Counted from the first letter of the stretch, positions 34,833 to 46,165 are shown. The stretch is DNA of 64,000 nucleotides from Talpa occidentalis (GCF_014898055.3 NW_023605305.1:112936734-113000733); one strand, 5' to 3'. The notes: a model not told the origin generated them from the letters alone. Numbers and translations: made by a program.

Positions 34833-34974
34833 CTGCTCCCCTCAGCAGTCTACTTCGTCCGTCTGCCTGTTCTGCTCTCCACTCAGACTCTGGTGAATTC
34901 TCTCACCCTCCTGCGCTTCTGTCTGTACCCAGTGCTTGTATAAATAAATAAATAAATCTTTAAAAAACAAAACA
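34833..34974 (+). mobile_element. 5'-truncated SINE (Rhin-1-like), subfamily A, nested in L1
   Basis: Only the 3' half is present: 'TGCTCCCCTCAGCAGTCTAC', 'CTGTTCTGCTCTCCACTCAG', 'CTCCTGCGCTTCTGTCTGTA', 'CCAGTGCTTGTATAAATAAA' and an A-rich tail. The tRNA head is missing. Flanked by a perfect duplication AAAAACTGCTGCATA (34818-34832 and 34975-34989), so the truncation happened during insertion. Confidence 0.93.
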
Positions 34975-35886
34975 AAAAACTGCTGCATACACATTTTTTT
35001 CTAAGTGTACATGGAACATCTTGAAGATTAGACCATATCTTGAGACAGAAGTCAATTGACAATAAAACCACAAAGATTGAAATTATACCCACTAACTCCT
35101 CTGACCACAATGCCATAAAAATAGAAATCAACCCTAAGGAAAAAGAAGAACAGGAAAAATTGTGAATATATAAAGATTAAAGAATATGTTGCTTAATAGC
35201 TATTGGATAAAAAAAGAAAATTAAAGCTGAAGTTAAAAAATAACTAGAAACAATGAAAATGATGACATAAGCTACAAGAATCTATGAGATGCAATAAAAC
35301 AGTTCCTAAGGGAAAAGATAATTGGAGTACTGGCCAATATTAAGAAGCAATAAAATCTCAAATAAACAGACTAATTGTTACACTGAAAGCATTTTGGAAA
35401 AAATGAACAAACAAAACCCAAAGTTAGTAGGAGGAAGGAAATTTGTAAAAAAAGAAGAGCAGAAATAAGTGAAATAGAGATCAAAAAGACTACAAAATAT
35501 CAGTGAAACTTACCGCTTATTCTTCAAGAAGATACCAAAATAAATAGACATCTAGCTCTGCTAACTAAAAAAAAGAGAAAATATTAATAAAGAGAATCAC
35601 AAATGAAAGAGGAGAAATCACTACAGACAGTACAGAAATAAAGGATCATCAGAGAATACTATAAACAACATATACCAATAAATTTGAGCATCTTGAAGAA
35701 ATGGACAAATTTCTAACTAATATAGTCTACAAAGACTAACCAAGGAAGAAAAAGATGAAATGGACAAACCTAGTACAAACATGGAAATTTGAAGATTAAT
35801 AAAAAATCTTCTGAAAAACAAAAGCCCAGGACCAGATGACTTTACAAATGAATTTTATCAAACTTTCAATAAAGAATTAATGTCCA

Positions 35887-36160
35887 GGGCCTCCCTGATG
35901 GCACAAAGGGTTAAGACACAACCTATGAAGCTATCCACAGCCACTGAAGCACAAGTTCGATACCTGGCCAGGGAGCTACCCACATGGCACAGCAGACCTC
36001 TCCTGTCTGCCCACTGCTCCCCTCAGCAGTGTGTTTCAGTCAGTCTGCCTGTTCTATTTTCCACTCTGTCTCTGGTGAATCCTCTCAACCCCCCACACAC
36101 ACACCTCTGGCCTTTATCCCAGCTCTTGTATGCATACATAAATAAATCTTTTTTTTAAAA
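35887..36160 (+). mobile_element. tRNA-derived SINE (Rhin-1-like), subfamily B, nested in L1 ORF2
   Basis: GGGCCTCCCTGATGGCACAA head, box-B-like AGTTCGATACC, 'GAGCTACCCACATGGCACAG', 'CAGCAGTGTGTTTCAGTCAG', 'CTCTGGCCTTTATCCC', tail TGCATACATAAATAAATCTT. Duplication AATGTCCA (35879-35886) and its copy ending at 36172; the longer version AAAGAA-ATGTCCA differs by a TTA present only upstream. It interrupts the RT-domain coding text. An ACAC expansion sits in the body at 36094. Confidence 0.92.
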
Positions 36161-37129
36161 AAAGAATGTCCATCTTGCTCAAATTTTCTCTTAAAAGAAC
36201 AAGGAAAAGGAATCCTCCCTAATATTTTTGATACCAACATTACTCTAACACAGAAACCAGACACAGAAAACACAAGAAAATTATAGACCAATATTCTTGA
36301 TAAGCATCAATACAAAAATTTTCAACAAATTAAATAATAGCAAGCTGAATTGAACAACATACCACAGGGATTATATACCATGATCAAGCAGGATTTACCC
36401 CAGTGATCCAAGATGATTTAATAAATCAATCAATGTAATATTCCCTATCAATAAAAGTAAAGATAAAAAATCATGATAATATCAGTAGATGAAGAGAAAG
36501 CACTAGATAAGCTTTAGCACCCATTTGTGATTAAAGTCTAATCAAGATGGGAATAGAAGGATTCCACTCAATATGATAATGGTGATGTACCATACAGTCA
36601 TAGGAAATGAAGCAATGCAGTCATTTTCAAGAAATTGAGAGTACTTGAGAGAATTATGTGTAGCAAAGTAACTGAGAATGATAAAAACAATACTGGGCAT
36701 ATATAGAGACAATTCAACAATATAAAACACTTTAAAAAAAACTAGTGGGCATCCATGAACAGAAGATATGGTCTATCCACTCAGAGGAATACTTCTCAGC
36801 TATCAGGAAAGATGAAATGTTACCGTTTATAGCAAACTGGAAGAAATTTTGGGTGACTTGTGTGTAGCAAAGCTGAAGAATTAGAGCAGTTGAACCAATA
36901 AAGAATTATACTGATAACCAAAGTGAGATTTTTGAGGTCAAGAGAGAGGTGGGATGGAGAAGCGGCCAAAGAGAAAGGTGGTGGAAGCAAAAAAAAGAAA
37001 GCAAAATAGTATCACCACCTGTAGGTAAGAACATGAGCTGATACCAGGGAAATGACAACCAAAAAGAAACAGATGGAAAAATCACCTGGCTCCCCAGGCC
37101 CAGGAATAGTTCATGTCCTTACCAAATGT

Positions 37130-38050
37130 ACTTCATTAAATAAAAAACATCTGCTCTTTGAAAGACACTGAGAAGAAAATAAAATATTTCACAGAATGGG
37201 AGAAAATATTTGCAAAACAGAGCTAAATAAGATATATAAAGAATGATCAGACTCAATAGTAAGAAAATAGGTCAGTCAAAGCAGATTTGAAAAGATACTT
37301 CACTAAAAATCAAATAAAGCTGGCAAATAAGCAGAACGAAAAGATGTTCAACATTGTTATTTATTAGAAAGAGTCATATTAAAATCACAGTAAGATCCTA
37401 GTTCCTCCTATTTGAAAGCTGGTGTGGTGATAGATCATCTAGAAGTTTCATTCACTACTGGTGTAAAAGCAAAATAATTCAACCACTTAGGAAAATAATT
37501 TTGTAGTTTCTAGTGAGGTTAAATATCAACTGCTATAATGTCCCGACTGTTTACTCAAGAGAAATGTAGATACACATCCATACAAAACCCTGAATGTGAA
37601 TGTTTAAAGTGACTTTACTGACAATTGCCAAAAACTGGGGAGAATATGGCCATTAGCTGGTGAGTGAATAAATAAACAGTAGTACATCCACACAATGGAT
37701 AATTCTATGCAGTAAAAGGAAATGAATTATAGATATTTTCAGTGACAGAGATTAATCTCAAAAGCATTAGCCTAAAAGAGGTCAGACTCATACACTGACT
37801 ATACGTTATATGGTTGTGTTTATATTTCATTTTTACAAAGGCAAACTATAGAGCTAGAGGACATTGCCAGAGAATGGGGGAGAAGGTAAGGAATTGATTA
37901 AGAAAGGATTTTTCTCCGTGATGGGAAAAATCTCTTTCTTGATATCTTGACAGTCATGGAAGTTTACACGATTGTATGCCTCATCAAAATTCACAGAAAT
38001 GCGCACTTAAAGTGGTGGATTTTATTATATGCAAATTGTGACTTAAAAAG
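37130..38050 (+). mobile_element. Old L1 3' region
   Basis: 'GAATGGGAGAAAATATTTGC', 'GAAAAGATGTTCAACATTGT', 'TTCACTACTGGTGTAAAAGC', 'AATGGATAATTCTATGCAGT', then 'GGTGGATTTTATTATATGC' and a short A-rich end: the order of the ORF2 end and 3' UTR of old L1M elements. Decayed. Probably a different copy from 34640-36770. Confidence 0.7.
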
Positions 38051-38900
38051 TAATCAGCATTATAGTCTCTAAGTTTATTTTTGCTTCATTTAGTTAATTC
38101 CTTTGTTTGATTGCTCTATGTACCACTTCTGGATGAAATTGTGTGGGGTTTGTTTTGGAACTAGTGGTAAACTTAATGTACTATATTGGTGGAATAATTA
38201 AAGATGCACGCCTAAAACTTACATAGTGTTATGATGCAACGTGACATCAATAAATGATTGAATGAATGGAGGGTGAATGAACGAATACATAGAGGCACGA
38301 CCATATGAAAAAAGTATTCTGGAATGGGATTGAGAAGGGGAAATTTATGAGGCAAGATTGGCTATCTATTGATGATTGTATAACACAAATGAAAGGATGC
38401 AGCAATATTCTGTTCTGTCTACATTTGTATTATGAAGGTTTTTGTAAATTTGAAAAAATAATTTAGGAATGTACATTTAATTAATGATAACAGTAGCCAG
38501 AGAAGTACAGAAGTCAATTTACCATAAATAATTAGAAAAAGCACTACATTGAAAATTTTAAGTAGATCTAGGTTTTGAAGTTCTGGAGTGAACAGTAAGT
38601 TCAAGTATATTTAGTTTTTTAATAATATAAAATAACACCATACATGCCTGTTGCATTGATGACACCACACATGCCTGTAGCAATCACGACAGTGTGTCAT
38701 GAACAAAAGTTGTTAACAATATCAACTTTACACTGAGTTTTTCAATGTGTATTATTTTTTTCTCCCCTTAGTACATTTCAACAACTTCTGATCTCAGAGT
38801 AAAAACCAAAGTCCCTTCAAGATCCTATGTGATCAAGGCCCTAGATAACTCTCTAATTTCATCTACTACTATTTATTAACCAATGCTACCACAATTTTTT
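38051..38900. other. Unassigned AT-rich DNA, no gene seen
   Basis: An L2-like ending sits near 38215-38300 ('AATAAATGATTGAATGAATG'). A 30-base imperfect direct repeat ('CATACATGCCTGT..' / 'ACACATGCCTGT..') lies at 38639-38680. Confidence 0.4.
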
Positions 38901-38907
38901 AAAAAAA

Positions 38908-39525
38908 CCTGTAATTTTCTCCACATCCTCGCCAACATTTGTTGTTGCTAGTTTTTTTTAATATGTGCCATTATCACTGGTATAAGATGGTATCCAACTG
39001 CTGGTGGGAGTGCAAACTGGTCCAATGGAGTTCCTTAGTCTGCTAAAAATGGAGCTTCCATAGGATCCAGCCATTCTACTCCTAGTATCTACCCAAAGAA
39101 CACAAAAACATTAATTCAAAAGGACTCCTGAACCTATGTTTATAGCAGCACTATTTACAATAGGTAAGCTTTGGAAACAGCCCAAATGCCCAAAAATAGA
39201 TGACTGGATCAAGAAGATGTGGTCCATATACACCATGGAATATTACTCAGCAATCAAAAAAGAAACTCATGCCATTTGCAGCAACATGGATGGAGCTGGA
39301 AGGGATCTTGCTCAGTGAAATAAGCGAGAAGGAAAAAGTAAAAATCAAAATCAACTATAAACCAGAGACACTATGGGGCGGGGGGGGGTGCAAGGGGGAG
39401 AAGAGAGAATAAAATCAAAACAAGGTGGGTGGAAATTTTACGGGGACATTAACCAAGATGAAAATGTATACATTGGACAAAAATGAAAAATGATGTAAAA
39501 ATAAAAAAAATTAAAAAGATGCAAT
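38908..39525 (+). mobile_element. Younger L1 3' end with 5' inversion (twin-priming structure)
   Basis: 38908-38992 is minus-strand L1 text ('TCTCCACATCCTCGCCAACA', 'TTTGTTGTTGCTAG'). At about 38993 orientation switches and plus-strand L1 continues: 'CTGGTGGGAGTGCAAACTGG', 'CCCAAATGCCCAAAAATAGA', 'CCATTTGCAGCAACATGGAT', a G-rich tract near 39375, and an A-rich end. The inverted segment maps just upstream of the direct part in the L1, as expected for one insertion. Candidate target duplication ACAATTTTTTAAAAAAA (38891) against GCAATTTAAAAAAGAA (39520), imperfect. Confidence 0.8.
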
Positions 39526-39539
39526 TTAAAAAAGAATAG

Positions 39540-41090
39540 CCCTGCCTTTTTATCTCTTTCTCCAAGAAAATTATTCTGTGCAAAGAGAATGGCCCATGTA
39601 GCTTCAATGCACCCCTCTCTCTGGCTCCATCTCCTGCCTGGGCATCTACCTTCTGAGCCCTGGCTCCGTCAGGGAGGGACAGGTGGTAATGATATCTTTG
39701 AGGATTTATAATCCGGCTTTCTGGAGGGAAGATCTTTGTCCACAAAAGAAATAACACATTATAGAAGTGGTGTGCAAAGGAGTGTTGAAGATAATTAGGG
39801 ACTGAGATTTCAAATGAGATTTAAATCACTCAATAGTTGAAAACAGTTTCGCAAAGCGAGCAGGTTTTGGATCCCACTGAAGAATGCATAGAGTGGGTAA
39901 GTGGGAGGAACTTGAGGGAAGTGAGAGAGTAAGAGGTAAATATGAAATGTGCAAGCTGTCTGGGTAAGACACAGTGCTGAATAAGGCCACCAAGTCAAGC
40001 TGACGCTTTGCATGAGGCAACAGGTTCCCATACTTCAAACAGACCAATTTATCATACGCAAGAACAGGCCATTCACGTGTCTCCTTAGGCCTGAGTGTCC
40101 AGTTGTTTGTGCATTTAAGTGAAGCACAATGCAAAATATTTGACATTTGTTTCATCCTTTTTCTCTGCTTACTCTTCTTAAAAAAAAAACTAAATTTTAT
40201 GTTTTGCATTCCTTTAAATGTTGGTCAGTCCATTTTGTATTATTGCAGGATCCCCATTCCTGTATAAATAAATAAACATCCACTTACATTAGCTGTTAGG
40301 TTATTAACTAGTCTCTACGTGGAGTATGGATATAGTTGCATAGCTGCTGTACGATTTATTGACTCGTTATATTATGTGAAACACAATTAAGTACTCCTCC
40401 TCAGAGGATTTTGTTTGCTCTGTGTTCTGGAATGAAAACTAGGATTCGTGTATTTGTTTATTTTTCAGGTACATTTTTTAAAATCCCCAATGCTATTTTT
40501 ATGAGTTGGAGTCATTAATGAGAGTAAAATCAACACAACTTAGCTATATAAATTCTGTCTAATAGGGCCTTTTCCACCCAGCAAGGAAAGCAAAAAACCA
40601 GAAGTTTGGCTTCTCCTATGTCCTGTGAGTGAGGAACTGAGGACTTTATTGACACAGGGAAGGAAAGGAAGTCCCAAGTCTGGGCCTCCCTGAGGGAAAT
40701 TTCTTGGTGCTTCCTGGGGTCTGGCTTCCTGCAGCCTCCAAGTTGTTAACACAAGTGCTGCTGTTGTATCTCTGGGCCGAGAGCAGCCGGGAGAGAGCAG
40801 GGATGGCTGGAAGGTGATCGGCACTGAGGGCGGCTTGGGTCTCTCTCTAAGTGTTAATGCAGTTAAGTGCTCTCTCGTGTCTTTCCCACCTCATTAGGCT
40901 TCTAGTTCAGAAACTCTTGGGGAAGCTGTGACCCACAGACCACCCTCCATCTTTGTGACAAGTGGAATTAAGAGGCTGTTCCAGCAACCACCCAGATGGG
41001 AGCAAAGAGGCCCGGTGCAGGAATGTGGGGACCTCAAGTGGTTATGTTACTCTAGCCAAGGCAGGAAAAATCTGTCCATCTGAATAGATG
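39540..41090. other. Unassigned DNA, no gene seen
   Basis: Open frames on the minus strand (39449-39757, 39826-40209, 40540-40824) have no motif; the first begins inside the L1 tail. 40600-41040 is repeat-poor. Confidence 0.4.
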
Positions 41091-41094
41091 CCTG

Positions 41095-41410
41095 TGCATA
41101 TGTATATGTATATGTATATGTGTGTATATGTATATGTGTGTATACGTGTGTGTATGTGTACATGTGTGTATACACATGTGTATGTTTATGTGCAGGTATA
41201 TTTGCATATGCACAGGCATATGTATGTGCAGGTGTAGGTGCATATGTGCATTGTGTGCATATGCACATTTGTGTATGCATATCTGTATGTGTGTTCATGT
41301 GCATGTTTGTGCATATATGTGTGTGCATGTGTGTATGTGTATATGTATATTTGGGTGTAGGTGTAACTTAGGTGCATGTGCAGGTATAGATGTGTGTGCC
41401 TATGCATATA
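41095..41410. repeat. Long interrupted TATG/TG-rich microsatellite
   Basis: About 300 bases of TGTATATG, TGTGTG and TGCATATG units. It generates open frames on both strands (41047-41445) that encode only Cys/Val/Tyr/Met or His/Thr/Tyr-rich strings and are artefacts. Confidence 0.95.
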
Positions 41411-41429
41411 ATAGTTATTTCTGTATCAA

Positions 41430-42860
41430 TCACTCACCTCAGTAAATAACTTGACCACAGACTCCTCCCTTTGAGCTCTCTAGGGAATAGGAGAGTGCTG
41501 GTACAGAACTGAGTGGGAAGACATGCCTAGGGCTCCACCAGTGTGAGTTTTCTGGGTAACGGCAGCAGGGGAAAAGCACACAAATGCATTTAGGTCTGGA
41601 GTAGCAAGCGCGTTCTTGACTGTGTAACAAACACTGCTTTCCTGACCTATTTCCCATCACACGAAACAAACAAAACCCTCAGCTCCAATAACGGCCACAT
41701 TCCTGTGATGCCTGACACCTAGCAGGTTCCAAACACGTGTCAGTCTCTCCTCCCACGCCTGTGCACCAGCATGCCTGCGTATGGTCCCCAAATAAGCTTA
41801 CTACATGAGACCAAATTCACAAGACAGATCTATTCGATGTAATTACTGACTTTAAAAAAGCATTTCTGTTTTTTTTTTTTTTCAGCAAACTGATTAATAC
41901 ATTTGCACCATTCCAACTATCTGATTTCCACATATTTTAGGGACGTAGCAGTTATGTAAAGTGAGGCAGAACCGTAGACATGTTTTCCAAATGTGAGAAA
42001 ATCTAATTTTGATTAGTTGAATCAGATATTAAATTTCCTTGGAGAATTAGTTATTTGAAAGGGCCCCAAGGTGAATTCTTTTGGTGAAGCATAAACTCTT
42101 TCTGAATAGTGAAAAATTTCTGCAAAACTTGATGACAACTTCTCTTGGCCAGAAAGAAGGGCTTGTCACGCTTCCCAACAGTGGAGTCTCAGCAAAGTTT
42201 AGAGAGCAGCTCGGGGAGAGTGAAGGAAGGAGCAGGTTGTAGGAGGAGCAGGCAGATCATCCAGCGAGGCTGTAGGATTTCTAGCCTTGGCCGGAAGACA
42301 CATGTGTGGTTCCAAACACAAAACCATGCATTCCTAGAGTTTTTATTTTTCAGGTTTTGACATTGAGGTTCCTCACTCTGCATGCATTTCAGAAATTGAA
42401 CTGCAGTATCCATCAATTCTGGAGAGACATCACAAAGGAAAGCAGGATAAATAAGACTTCAAGGACACGTGGCTTGTGAGGGTGACAAGAAGGGGTGGCA
42501 GACCCAGGGTGGAGGGCACCACCAGTTAGGGCTGAGGAACGGTGAGGTGGAAGCAGGAAAACCAGGACTGTGATATTCTGGAAAGTCGGAACAACTGCCT
42601 TTCAAGGAGAGAGTGGTTAGGTGCTGCAGATAAGTCAATTTAGGCAAAGTTTAGTGGTATCCTTTAGACTCAGAAATCATAGGACCATAGGGGACAGGGA
42701 AAAGACCCATGTCAGTGCAGCGGGAAGAGGGAAGCGATGAGTGAGCCTCCCCCTTGAATCTCAGCTGTCCAGAGCGCCTGTTAACACTGAACCAGTGGCA
42801 GTGACACCAAGACTGGCTTCCCTAGAGCCCCTGAAGAGAAGGGCTTCTGCGGTTGTTTAA
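41430..42860. other. Unassigned DNA, no gene seen
   Basis: T run at 41870-41882. Short opposing frames at 42145-42416 and 42459-42647 lack motifs. No clear repeat. Confidence 0.4.
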
Positions 42861-42865
42861 GAACA

Positions 42866-43340
42866 GTGTATCCATGGTGTATATGGACCACATCTTCTTG
42901 ATCCAGTCATCTATTTTTGGGCATTTGGGTTGTTTCCAAAGCTTAGCTGTTGTAAACAGTGCTGCTATAAACATAGGGGTGCAGGTGCTCTTTGGAATTG
43001 ATGTTTCTGTGTCCTTTGGGTAAATACCTAGGTTAGCATTCAAAAAAGATAAACACATGCCATTTGCAGCAACATGGATGGCGCTGGAAGGGATCATGCT
43101 CAGCGAAATAAGCCAGAAAGAAAAAGAAAAATACCAGATGGTCTCACTCCTAGCAGGAATCTAGAAAACTTAAATAAGGGACCAGGAAAATGAATAACTA
43201 TAAGAAAGTGAAAATCAAAATCAACAAAAACTATGAACCAGAGACACTCTATGGGGGGAGAGGGGCGGGAGGGGTAGGATTGGGGTCAAAATAAGGGGGT
43301 TGCAATTGTATGGGGAATATAAAAATAAAATTTATTTTAA
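42866..43340 (+). mobile_element. Younger L1 3' end with 5' inversion (twin-priming structure)
   Basis: 42866-43033 is minus-strand L1 text ('TATCCATGGTGTATATGGAC', 'TGGGCATTTGGGTTGTTTCC', 'GCTGCTATAAACATAGGGG', 'TTTGGGTAAATACCTAG'). At about 43034 it switches to plus: 'CCATTTGCAGCAACATGGAT', 'GCTCAGCGAAATAAGCCAG', a G-rich tract at 43253-43280, 'GCAATTGTATGGGGAATATA' and 'AAATAAAATTTATT'. The two parts abut in L1 order. Target duplication not resolved. Confidence 0.83.
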
Positions 43341-43399
43341 AAAAAATTTACTTTCTATTAAAAAAAAAAGAATGTCTGCAAGACCCTGTTGTTATGTAC

Positions 43400-44690
43400 C
43401 AGTTCCTCAAAATTTCATGTAAACAAAAATCACCTTAAATTTTTTTTGAAAGGGTACATTCTGATTTTGTCACTTTGTGGTGGGTCCAGGTCCCAAAGTT
43501 TAAACAAGAACTCAAGTGATTCCAATGCTACCATCTCATCCTTGGGTCACACTATAACAAGCAAGATCAAAAAGAGTCTCTGCCATATATAGGGCTAGGA
43601 TATTCAAGCAAAGAAGGGTCTGGAAAAGAAGTATCCCTTCATATCCTTGTGTTCATTGGTTCATAGTGGGTTAAGACTGAAAGTCCCTTTTCATCATGTA
43701 ATACTGTATTCTAAGATAGTGTATATTATATAACATTATTTTATTATATGTGATGTAATACTATATTTTAAGTATAATACATTCTATATTCTCATTGAAC
43801 TGAAACTAAACTTACAAAAGCAAACAAAAAAAGTCTCTGATAAGAAATGTAGTTTTAATACACATTGATGTTAGACAACTTCATCTTCAAGACACAGAGA
43901 CTCAAGAACAGAGACTCCAGGCCTGAGGAAGGCAAAGATAGCTATTGTGGTAATAAAGGTAACTACCTATTCTTGACTTAATGCAGCTGCTCAACTTGTC
44001 TGTACAGAAGTTTCCTTGCAAGTAAATGTTACTCTTTTCTCAGTAAACAATTCTGAACGCTTTGTTGTTCCACATCCTCACGACACTGTGACCGGTATAA
44101 TTTCTACGTCCTTGTCACTTGAGAATTCTTCGATCTATATTAATTACATGTGTGCATTGGTGGCTCATTCATTATTTATTTATTCCACACACATTAACCC
44201 AAAGAAGTCACTATTTCTGGCATGTTAGGAGACAACCAGGATGAGTGAGGCATGTATCTAAACAACCCACTGGATGAAATGTTAAGTAATAAAAACTACA
44301 CATATGATGAAATTACGTGTTACATTAATTAAATAAACAGAATTAAATACTCTATTTGATGAATACAAGAAAATTCTTGGAAGAATGGAAGCAAAAGATA
44401 ATTACATCTGATGCAGGGTCTGAGGGGTGATTACAAATGTTTACTATAAGGTGGGTTAAGGGGCTGTTGGTTTTCCCTTCTCTCTTTTACGATTTTTGTA
44501 CTTCCTCTTCATCAAATCTTTAAATATTCACAGCTTCCCTTTGAAATTATTTTCCAAGCGTTTCAAGTCCCAAGGAGTTCAATTCTGCCCTGCTGTTAAG
44601 TGCAAAAAGAAATGCAGAGGTGTTTCTCAAATGACTCAGGCTGTGTTGTCCTGGGTGAGAGCTGGTGTATGTGAGCGGAGTTGAGCCCTG
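43400..44690. other. Unassigned AT-rich DNA, no gene seen
   Basis: No repeat or exon recognised; small open frames without motifs. Confidence 0.4.
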
Positions 44691-44699
44691 TCCTGTGAT

Positions 44700-45260
44700 C
44701 ACCAAAGCTGTAGACTGTGTCTGTGTTTAGAACATGTGATGCTTCTGATGGATGGGCCGCAACACTTTGCCCCTGGCCTCTCCGACATGCTGGGAGAATT
44801 TCCAGACAGCACCTTAAGAGAATGTATATCCTGTTTCAGCCTGCAAAGGTATCACCATTAATACAAACAGAGCTGACAACCGAAAGGTGATGCAAAACTG
44901 CCTAACATGGCTTGGGAAGTCAGGAGAGTTGATTAACTGTTATTTCCTGATCTATAAATCATTAATTTCTAACCTCTCTGTGTGCTATCCAGAAAATATT
45001 GGCTGTGGGGCTTTGTTATATAAGGACATCTCATTTTTTACAATGACCTTGTAAATAATAATTAATATGCTACAATGAAAGAGTGCCCTGTTGTAAACCA
45101 CGAAAATTGGGTCACATATTTAACTGCTTTAGTAGTTAAAGAACTTACTACAGATGTGTCTGCCTGTATGTCCTGCTAAGCACTTCATTAAGGCTTCACA
45201 TCCCAGAATATTCCTTTGTGTTTGTTTGCCAGTAAAGTTACTGTTCTTTCATAGAAAAAT
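44700..45260. other. Repeat-free block, candidate conserved non-coding DNA
   Basis: No transposon text. Contains TAAT-type and GATA-type cores ('GATTAACTGTTATTTCCTGA' near 44931, 'AATAATAATTAATATGCTAC' near 45055). Non-coding in all frames. Confidence 0.3.
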
Positions 45261-45539
45261 CCTCCTCACTGGCCACCTCTCCTTAAGGACTAATAATAAT
45301 ACTGTAAATAAAAAATAATAATGAGTTACATATGTAGAACACTTTCAAGTTATAAAAAAACTTTCATACACTTTAGATATTTGATTCACCTAGCATGTAT
45401 CATTTCCCCCACTGAAAGGATGGGGAGAGTAAGATAAAAAGAGTAACTTTTGCACAATCACACCACTGAAAAGTGCTAGAAATGCAAAAAGATTGCACAG
45501 CAATGATTTCTAATACTTTGCTATGATATCACTGTGGCC

Positions 45540-45712
45540 TACTGATATTTTTGTTACTCAAGGTGAAAATTCTGGGTCAGTGACATCAGCATATCTTAGG
45601 AACTCACTAGAAATGCAGGATCTCAGGCCCCATTTCAGACTGATTGAGTCAGAATCTGCAGCTTTACAAGGTTAGTATACGATTCATCTGTGCATTAAAA
45701 TTTGAAAAGGAA
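45540..45712 (-). mobile_element. MER5A-like hAT DNA transposon relic, minus strand
   Basis: 'GACATCAGCATATCTTAGGA', 'ACTAGAAATGCAGGATCTCA', 'GGCCCCATTTCAGACTGATT', 'GAGTCAGAATCTGCAGC' and 'GCATTAAAATTTGAAAAG' reproduce reversed MER5A in order. Non-autonomous, long dead. Confidence 0.75.
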
Positions 45713-45965
45713 TGAAGTGGTTGGTTTCATTCATCAGTCATTCACTGATTCCGCATGTTTGTCAACAAATATTAATATTAACTACATTTTATTTTGAATA
45801 ACTGATTGGATAAGTTTGATATTAGCTGCAAATTTAACAGTAGAAATGATTACGAGATTTAGGTATGGCTCTATTGCTGTCTGCTTGCCTAATGGTTTTG
45901 ATTGACTTCATAGGTGAAGTTATTCTAACAACCTGTGGATTCAAAAATAAGATTTTCCCAACAAA

Positions 45966-46008
45966 GTTGACACTAGCCTAAATGGTTAAAAGGTTGACAC
46001 TAGCCTAA
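45966..46008. repeat. 16-base direct repeat
   Basis: GTTGACACTAGCCTAA at 45966-45981 and again at 45993-46008, separated by 11 bases. Confidence 0.95.
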
Positions 46009-46019
46009 TTGTTTCCTTA

Positions 46020-46165
46020 ATAACTTGTAGTTTTGCCTCACCCACTACACATAAGCTCACTAGACAGAGATCATGATATTTTTATCCTTTATACCTCAGC
46101 GCTGAATTGACCACTAGTAGTAACCCCAAAATAGTCAAATGAGTCAAATAGTCAAAATAGTCAAA
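46020..46165 (+). repeat. L2-like fragment followed by a short tandem repeat
   Basis: 'CACATAAGCTCACTAGACAG' and 'TTTATCCTTTATACCTCAGC' are L2 3'-region-like. Just after, AATAGTCAAATGAGT-type units recur three times (46130-46160). Confidence 0.45.

Larger units (their letters stand above)
34640..36770 (+). mobile_element. Old L1 ORF2 relic (endonuclease to mid-RT) with two nested SINEs
   Basis: ORF2 phrases in order: endonuclease end ('GTACATGGAACATCTTGAAG' near 35008, 'ACTCCTCTGACCACAATGCC' near 35095), linker ('AAAGAAGAGCAGAAATAAG' near 35451), fingers/palm of the RT domain ('AAGCCCAGGACCAGATGACT' near 35822, 'TATAGACCAATATTCTTGAT' near 36281, 'CATGATCAAGCAGGATTTAC' near 36379) and 'GATAATATCAGTAGATGAAG' near 36475. 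After about 36690 the L1 text jumps to a scrap of 3' UTR-like DNA. Many stops. SINEs at 34833 and 35887 interrupt it. Confidence 0.78.

Noticed and set aside
39136..39318. 60-codon frame and its look-alike on the minus strand at 42822
   Set aside because: Both are L1 3' region translations; the shared peptide comes from the shared repeat, not a gene family.
40671..40700. GGGCCTCCCTGAGGG, similar to a SINE head
   Set aside because: No tRNA region, body or tail follows; chance match to the first bases.
41047..41445. Five open frames of 63-107 codons on both strands
   Set aside because: All are translations of a TATG/TG microsatellite; composition is limited to a few residues.
46130..46160. 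Short regularly spaced repeats (AATAGTCAAATGAGT type), CRISPR-like at first sight
   Set aside because: Only three imperfect units, no unique spacers, eukaryotic context: slippage repeat.
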